Shown here: piece by piece, positions 13,814 through 14,971 of the stretch
Position numbering within the stretch: the first letter of the stretch is position 1
Layout of the letters: each line of letters starts with the position of its first letter
NCBI GenBank assembly: GCA_040226215.1
Contig: JAVKFF010000215.1
Coordinates: 1 to 14,971 of the forward strand
Length of the DNA: 14,971 nucleotides
Origin: JAVKFF01 sp040226215
Lineage (GTDB): Bacteria > Pseudomonadota > Alphaproteobacteria > DSM-16000 > Inquilinaceae
Reading direction: 5' to 3'
The notes under the pieces: generated by a model
Told to the model about the DNA's origin: nothing
Database searches by the model: none
What the model saw: only the letters and a program-made list of their open reading frames with translations
Program-made: the position numbers and the translations under genes

Positions 13814-14122
13814 CGGTCTCGGGGGTTCCTCTCGGGCGGTTCGCGCGCCCCCGCCATGCCCTTTGTCGCGGGCGGGACGCCTGCGCCGCCGGCGATCTCC
13901 GTGAACCCCGCGGCGGCCATTTCGACGCTAGTGGGCCGCACCCTACCGGCCACGTCAAGGCCGGGTTTCCAGCCAATTCCCGCCACGGAATGGTCAGGCT
14001 GGGAACGCTTCAAGACCCCACTCCTGCCATTTCACTTCCATATTATTGAATAAAGTATTGATCAGTATGCGGAACTATGCTTTCCTCATAGTCAGGCGCC
14101 ACGGCGCTCAGGAGGTTGAAAG
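13814..14122. promoter_or_regulatory. 309-bp divergent intergenic region between maeB and the lipoprotein gene
   Basis: Most of it is GC-rich with no conserved coding potential. Bases about 14036-14095 are a markedly AT-rich island (CATATTATTGAATAAAGTATT and following), as expected for divergent promoters, but I cannot assign a -35/-10 pair with proper spacing. Within it ACTATG (14074-14079) and CATAGT (14087-14092) form a 6-bp inverted repeat with a 7-nt centre, a possible operator. AGGAGG at 14110-14115 is the ribosome-binding site of the lipoprotein gene. Confidence 0.5.
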
Positions 14123-14362
14123 ATGATCAAGCGGTTCGTGATTCTGGGAATCGTCGGTGCGGCCCTGGCGGCCTGCGGCACCAACCCGACCGATCGCGCC
14201 CTCTCCGGCGGCGCGCTGGGCGCGGCGGCCGGTGCCACCGGCGCGGCCCTGACCAATGGCAGCCCGGGAACGGGCGCGCTGATCGGCGCCGGCATCGGCG
14301 CGGCGGCCGGCGCGCTGACCAACAGCAACGACATCAATCTCGGCAATCCTGTCTGGCGCTAG
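14123..14362 (+). CDS. Small glycine-zipper lipoprotein
   Basis: This 79-residue protein begins with a lipoprotein signal peptide: MIKRF, a hydrophobic core, and lipobox LAAC with the lipidated Cys at residue 18. After a short linker, residues about 28-66 contain Gly/Ala-rich, GxxxG-like helices in two related blocks (GALGAAAGATGAALTN and GALIGAGIGAAAGALTN), typical of glycine-zipper/YMGG-like proteins. Such proteins sit in the outer-membrane or periplasmic envelope and self-associate; the specific function is unknown. Residues after 66 are polar (NSNDINLGNPVWR). AGGAGG lies 7 nt before the ATG, a very strong ribosome-binding site, which suggests good expression. The residue after Cys is Gly, not Asp, which favours outer-membrane sorting under E. 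coli rules. The gene is divergent from maeB. Confidence 0.85.
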   Translation: MIKRFVILGIVGAALAACGTNPTDRALSGGALGAAAGATGAALTNGSPGTGALIGAGIGAAAGALTNSNDINLGNPVWR

Positions 14363-14720
14363 GAGAAACGAGACAACACCCGCTCAACCCGAGCGACAAA
14401 CGCCAGCATTCATCGTCGTCCGTCCGGCGCTTCCCCCCATCACGCACTCGTCGGGGACGATGAGGGACCGGCGGGGCCCCGAGCAACCGGGGCCCCGCCG
14501 TATTTCTTTCCGGCTCCCTCCAGCGCGCCCTTCCATCCCGCTCCTTCCCGCCGGCCCCTTCCGGCTTGTGCGACCGCCGACCCTCTGCTTTCGGCGGGTC
14601 GCGACGCAGGCGGGCTTGCCGGATGCCGGCGACCGCGACAAGTCTTGCGCGATGCCATGACCGCGCCCATCCGCCGGCGCGGAACCGCCCCGGAACCGCC
14701 TCCGCTGGAGCCATTGCCGC
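14363..14720 (+). other. 358-bp region without a gene: structured 3' region, terminator, upstream region of the next gene
   Basis: After the lipoprotein stop there is a 5-bp hairpin (CGCTC 14381-14385 with GAGCG 14391-14395). A long-range pairing follows: TCATCGTC (14410-14417) with GACGATGA (14456-14463). Then comes the intrinsic terminator at 14469-14511. From 14512 to 14720 I see only GC-rich sequence before the next lipoprotein start, with no convincing promoter hexamers. Short frames on both strands lack conserved features. Confidence 0.5.
14469..14511 (+). terminator. Strong rho-independent terminator
   Basis: CGGCGGGGCCCCG (14469-14481) and CGGGGCCCCGCCG (14488-14500) form a perfect 13-bp GC-rich stem with the 6-nt loop AGCAAC, followed by TATTTCTTTCC. 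The T-rich run is only on the + side, so it ends rightward transcription, presumably that of the glycine-zipper lipoprotein gene 107 bp upstream. Confidence 0.9.
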
Positions 14721-14971
14721 ATGCCTCCCAGGACCGTCCTGTGCTGCCTCGCCTTCCTGCTGCCGGCCGCCTGTCAGGAAACGCCGGTGCCGAGCAGCCG
14801 CCATGTGCCGGCGGCCAGCGTCGCCTTGTCGACCACCATCGACTACACCCGGGCGGAGCGCGTGCCCGCCGACGCCGTCATGCTCACCGGGCCGGAGATC
14901 CGCGCGACCTTCGCGGGCGGCGGGGTCGAGGGGGTCAACGATGACGGCCTGATCTATCACGGCCGCTACGA
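14721..14971 (+). CDS. Putative lipoprotein, 3'-partial
   Basis: The frame runs from ATG 14721 off the right edge, with 83 complete codons visible. The N-terminus MPPRTVLCCLAFLLPAAC is a lipoprotein signal peptide with lipobox LPAAC-type cleavage before Cys18. The segment VMLTGPEIRATFAGGGVEGV resembles the 'L-G-EIRA-F-G-T--G' pattern of small secreted alphaproteobacterial proteins of unknown function; this is recalled pattern similarity, not a search. GGAG lies 10 nt before the ATG. Two upstream ATGs (14652 and 14657) do not lead into this frame: the in-frame one meets TGA two codons later. An overlapping frame from 14645 is an Arg/Pro-rich shadow. Confidence 0.65.
   Translation, partial: MPPRTVLCCLAFLLPAACQETPVPSSRHVPAASVALSTTIDYTRAERVPADAVMLTGPEIRATFAGGGVEGVNDDGLIYHGRY

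Noticed and set aside
11487..13976. An 829-codon open frame on the - strand in another phase across maeB
   Set aside because: It overlaps maeB throughout and gives Arg/Gly/Pro-rich low-complexity protein, while the maeB frame carries all conserved motifs.
13783..14053. Two short frames in the maeB-lipoprotein gap (- strand 13783-14013 and + strand 13856-14053)
   Set aside because: Neither has a ribosome-binding site or conserved pattern; the first overlaps the maeB start, and the second runs into the AT-rich promoter island.
14334..14960. A 208-codon - strand frame at the right end
   Set aside because: It reads through the intrinsic terminator and opposite the lipoprotein signal peptide, and it is Arg/Gly-rich without motifs.

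Overview
This is a high-GC stretch of ordinary chromosome from an alphaproteobacterium, most like the Rhodospirillales or a related order. That reading rests on the GC-rich codon use, the phoR-pstSCAB-phoU-phoB gene order, the long PstA and PstC proteins with extra N-terminal domains, and a MaeB-type malic enzyme. No CRISPR array, prophage, insertion sequence, tRNA or rRNA is visible. I see no undescribed multigene system; the unusual signals are local.

Left part (1-2880, + strand). A protein with a C-terminal acetyltransferase domain attached to an acyl-CoA synthetase ATP-grasp domain enters from outside the window. Its first 92 bases are an exact, in-frame copy of bases 283-374. A class I methyltransferase-like gene follows, then a membrane-anchored protein resembling a lytic transglycosylase that has lost its catalytic glutamate and appears to have a leaderless promoter.

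Middle (2915-10861, - strand). This is a complete phosphate-starvation locus, transcribed right to left: phoR (sensor kinase), pstS (periplasmic phosphate-binding protein), pstC and pstA (permease), pstB (ATPase), phoU (signalling regulator) and phoB (response regulator). An array of PhoB half-sites at 11-bp spacing lies upstream of pstS, with a possible -10 element at the distance known from E. coli pstS. Two stem-loops separate pstS from pstC and could explain extra PstS production. The gene set couples high-affinity phosphate import to PhoR/PhoB control.

Right part (11077-14971). A MarR-like regulator lies just downstream of maeB on the - strand. maeB is interrupted by a single in-frame TAG, although both halves are otherwise intact. 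On the + strand are a small glycine-zipper lipoprotein gene, a structured 3' region ending in a strong intrinsic terminator, and the start of a second lipoprotein gene that runs off the right edge.
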